Below are positions 63,796 through 64,000 of a stretch of 64,000 nucleotides of DNA, piece by piece. The position numbers and the translations under genes were made by a program. The notes beneath the pieces were generated by a model. It searched no databases and had not been told where the DNA came from. It saw nothing but the letters and a program-made list of their open reading frames with translations. Location: assembly GCF_001279525.1 (NCBI RefSeq), contig NZ_LGDY01000036.1:1-64000 (forward strand). The letters run 5' to 3'. Source of the stretch: Nocardia sp. NRRL S-836 (lineage in GTDB: Bacteria > Actinomycetota > Actinomycetes > Mycobacteriales > Pseudonocardiaceae). Positions within the stretch are counted from its first letter, which is position 1; every line of letters starts with the position of its first letter.

Positions 63796-64000
63796 TCAGC
63801 TACTGGAGACGGTGATGTCCGCGACGCCCCAAAAGCAGTTCGAGTCGGCCCTGGAGCGCGTCGTACCGCCGAGGTAGTTGCTCTGCCAGTTGCCGTAGTA
63901 CGTGAGGCCCCAGGTGCACTTGACGATGGCTCGCCAGTTGTTGCCCTGCACGCCTGTGCACTCCACCACGCCGTCGCCGTCGGTGGTGGCCAGTGTCCTG
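63796..64000 (-). CDS. 3' end of a secreted protein gene (partial)
   Basis: Too short to judge fully. The - strand frame enters at the window edge and runs to a stop at 63796-63798: about 67 codons with CTGVQGNNW, VKCTWGLTYYGNWQSNY and NCFWGVADITVSSS. Three Cys and many aromatic residues look like the C-terminus of a secreted disulfide-bonded protein. Convergent with the HAD gene; no family assigned. Confidence 0.6.
   Translation of the reverse strand, partial: RTLATTDGDGVVECTGVQGNNWRAIVKCTWGLTYYGNWQSNYLGGTTRSRADSNCFWGVADITVSSS

Overview
The window is high-GC, densely coded actinomycete DNA. Type I modular polyketide synthases, SARP/LuxR/XRE regulators, Tat-exported enzymes, a Crp-like site and a perfect CebR-type operator all point to the Actinomycetales. 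A member of the Pseudonocardiales (Lentzea/Saccharothrix type) is my guess, not something proven here.

Region 1 (1 to about 29.7 kb) is one side of a modular PKS gene cluster. Three large PKS genes lie on the + strand: the 3' part of a multimodular PKS (AT-DH-KR-ACP, then KS-AT-ACP); a single-module PKS ending in a thioester reductase domain; and, 7 kb further on, the loading PKS (KSQ-AT-ACP, then KS-AT-DH-KR-ACP). Between them sit a small DUF5988-like protein, two divergent paralogous XRE regulators with a Crp-type palindrome between them, an NRAMP manganese transporter translationally coupled to a LuxR-type regulator, a SARP activator and a flavin reductase. A Tat-exported flavin amine oxidase closes the set. 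The order of domains predicts a chain released as a C1 aldehyde with a C3 hydroxyl and a C5 ketone. This is the arrangement used by polyketide alkaloids that close a six-membered cyclic imine. The aminotransferase this needs is not in the window and would have to lie upstream.

Region 2 (about 30 to 35.9 kb) is gene-poor. It holds a PRTase, small secreted proteins, an SGNH hydrolase divergent from a PadR regulator, a peptidase-inhibitor-like secreted protein and several decayed gene fragments.

Region 3 (35.9 to 43.8 kb) is a narGHJI respiratory nitrate reductase operon. It ends in an HPP-family membrane protein, probably a nitrite or nitrate transporter, and every junction is a 4-base start/stop overlap. 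A Crp/Fnr-like palindrome lies in the divergent promoter.

Region 4 (44 to 47 kb) is a two-gene operon: an internally duplicated, acidic, Ala-rich protein without a signal peptide, and a multi-pass M50 metallopeptidase with a PqqD-like N-terminus. It is the best candidate here for an undescribed system.

Region 5 (47.2 to 64 kb) carries a secreted tripeptidyl-aminopeptidase-like hydrolase, a truncated CPBP protease, a MerR regulator, a GH30 glucuronoxylanase under a CebR-type operator, a PucR regulator with a coupled 36-codon ORF, DksA/TraR, a frameshifted tandem universal stress protein, an FAD monooxygenase divergent from a double Lrp regulator, and an anchored NPCBM-like protein. It continues with a cold shock protein, two adjacent secreted cell-wall hydrolases (M23 and lysozyme-like) sharing the same FG-GAP domain, a cysteine hydrolase coupled to a HAD phosphatase, and the 3' end of a secreted protein. 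I found no tRNA, rRNA, CRISPR array or intact insertion sequence.
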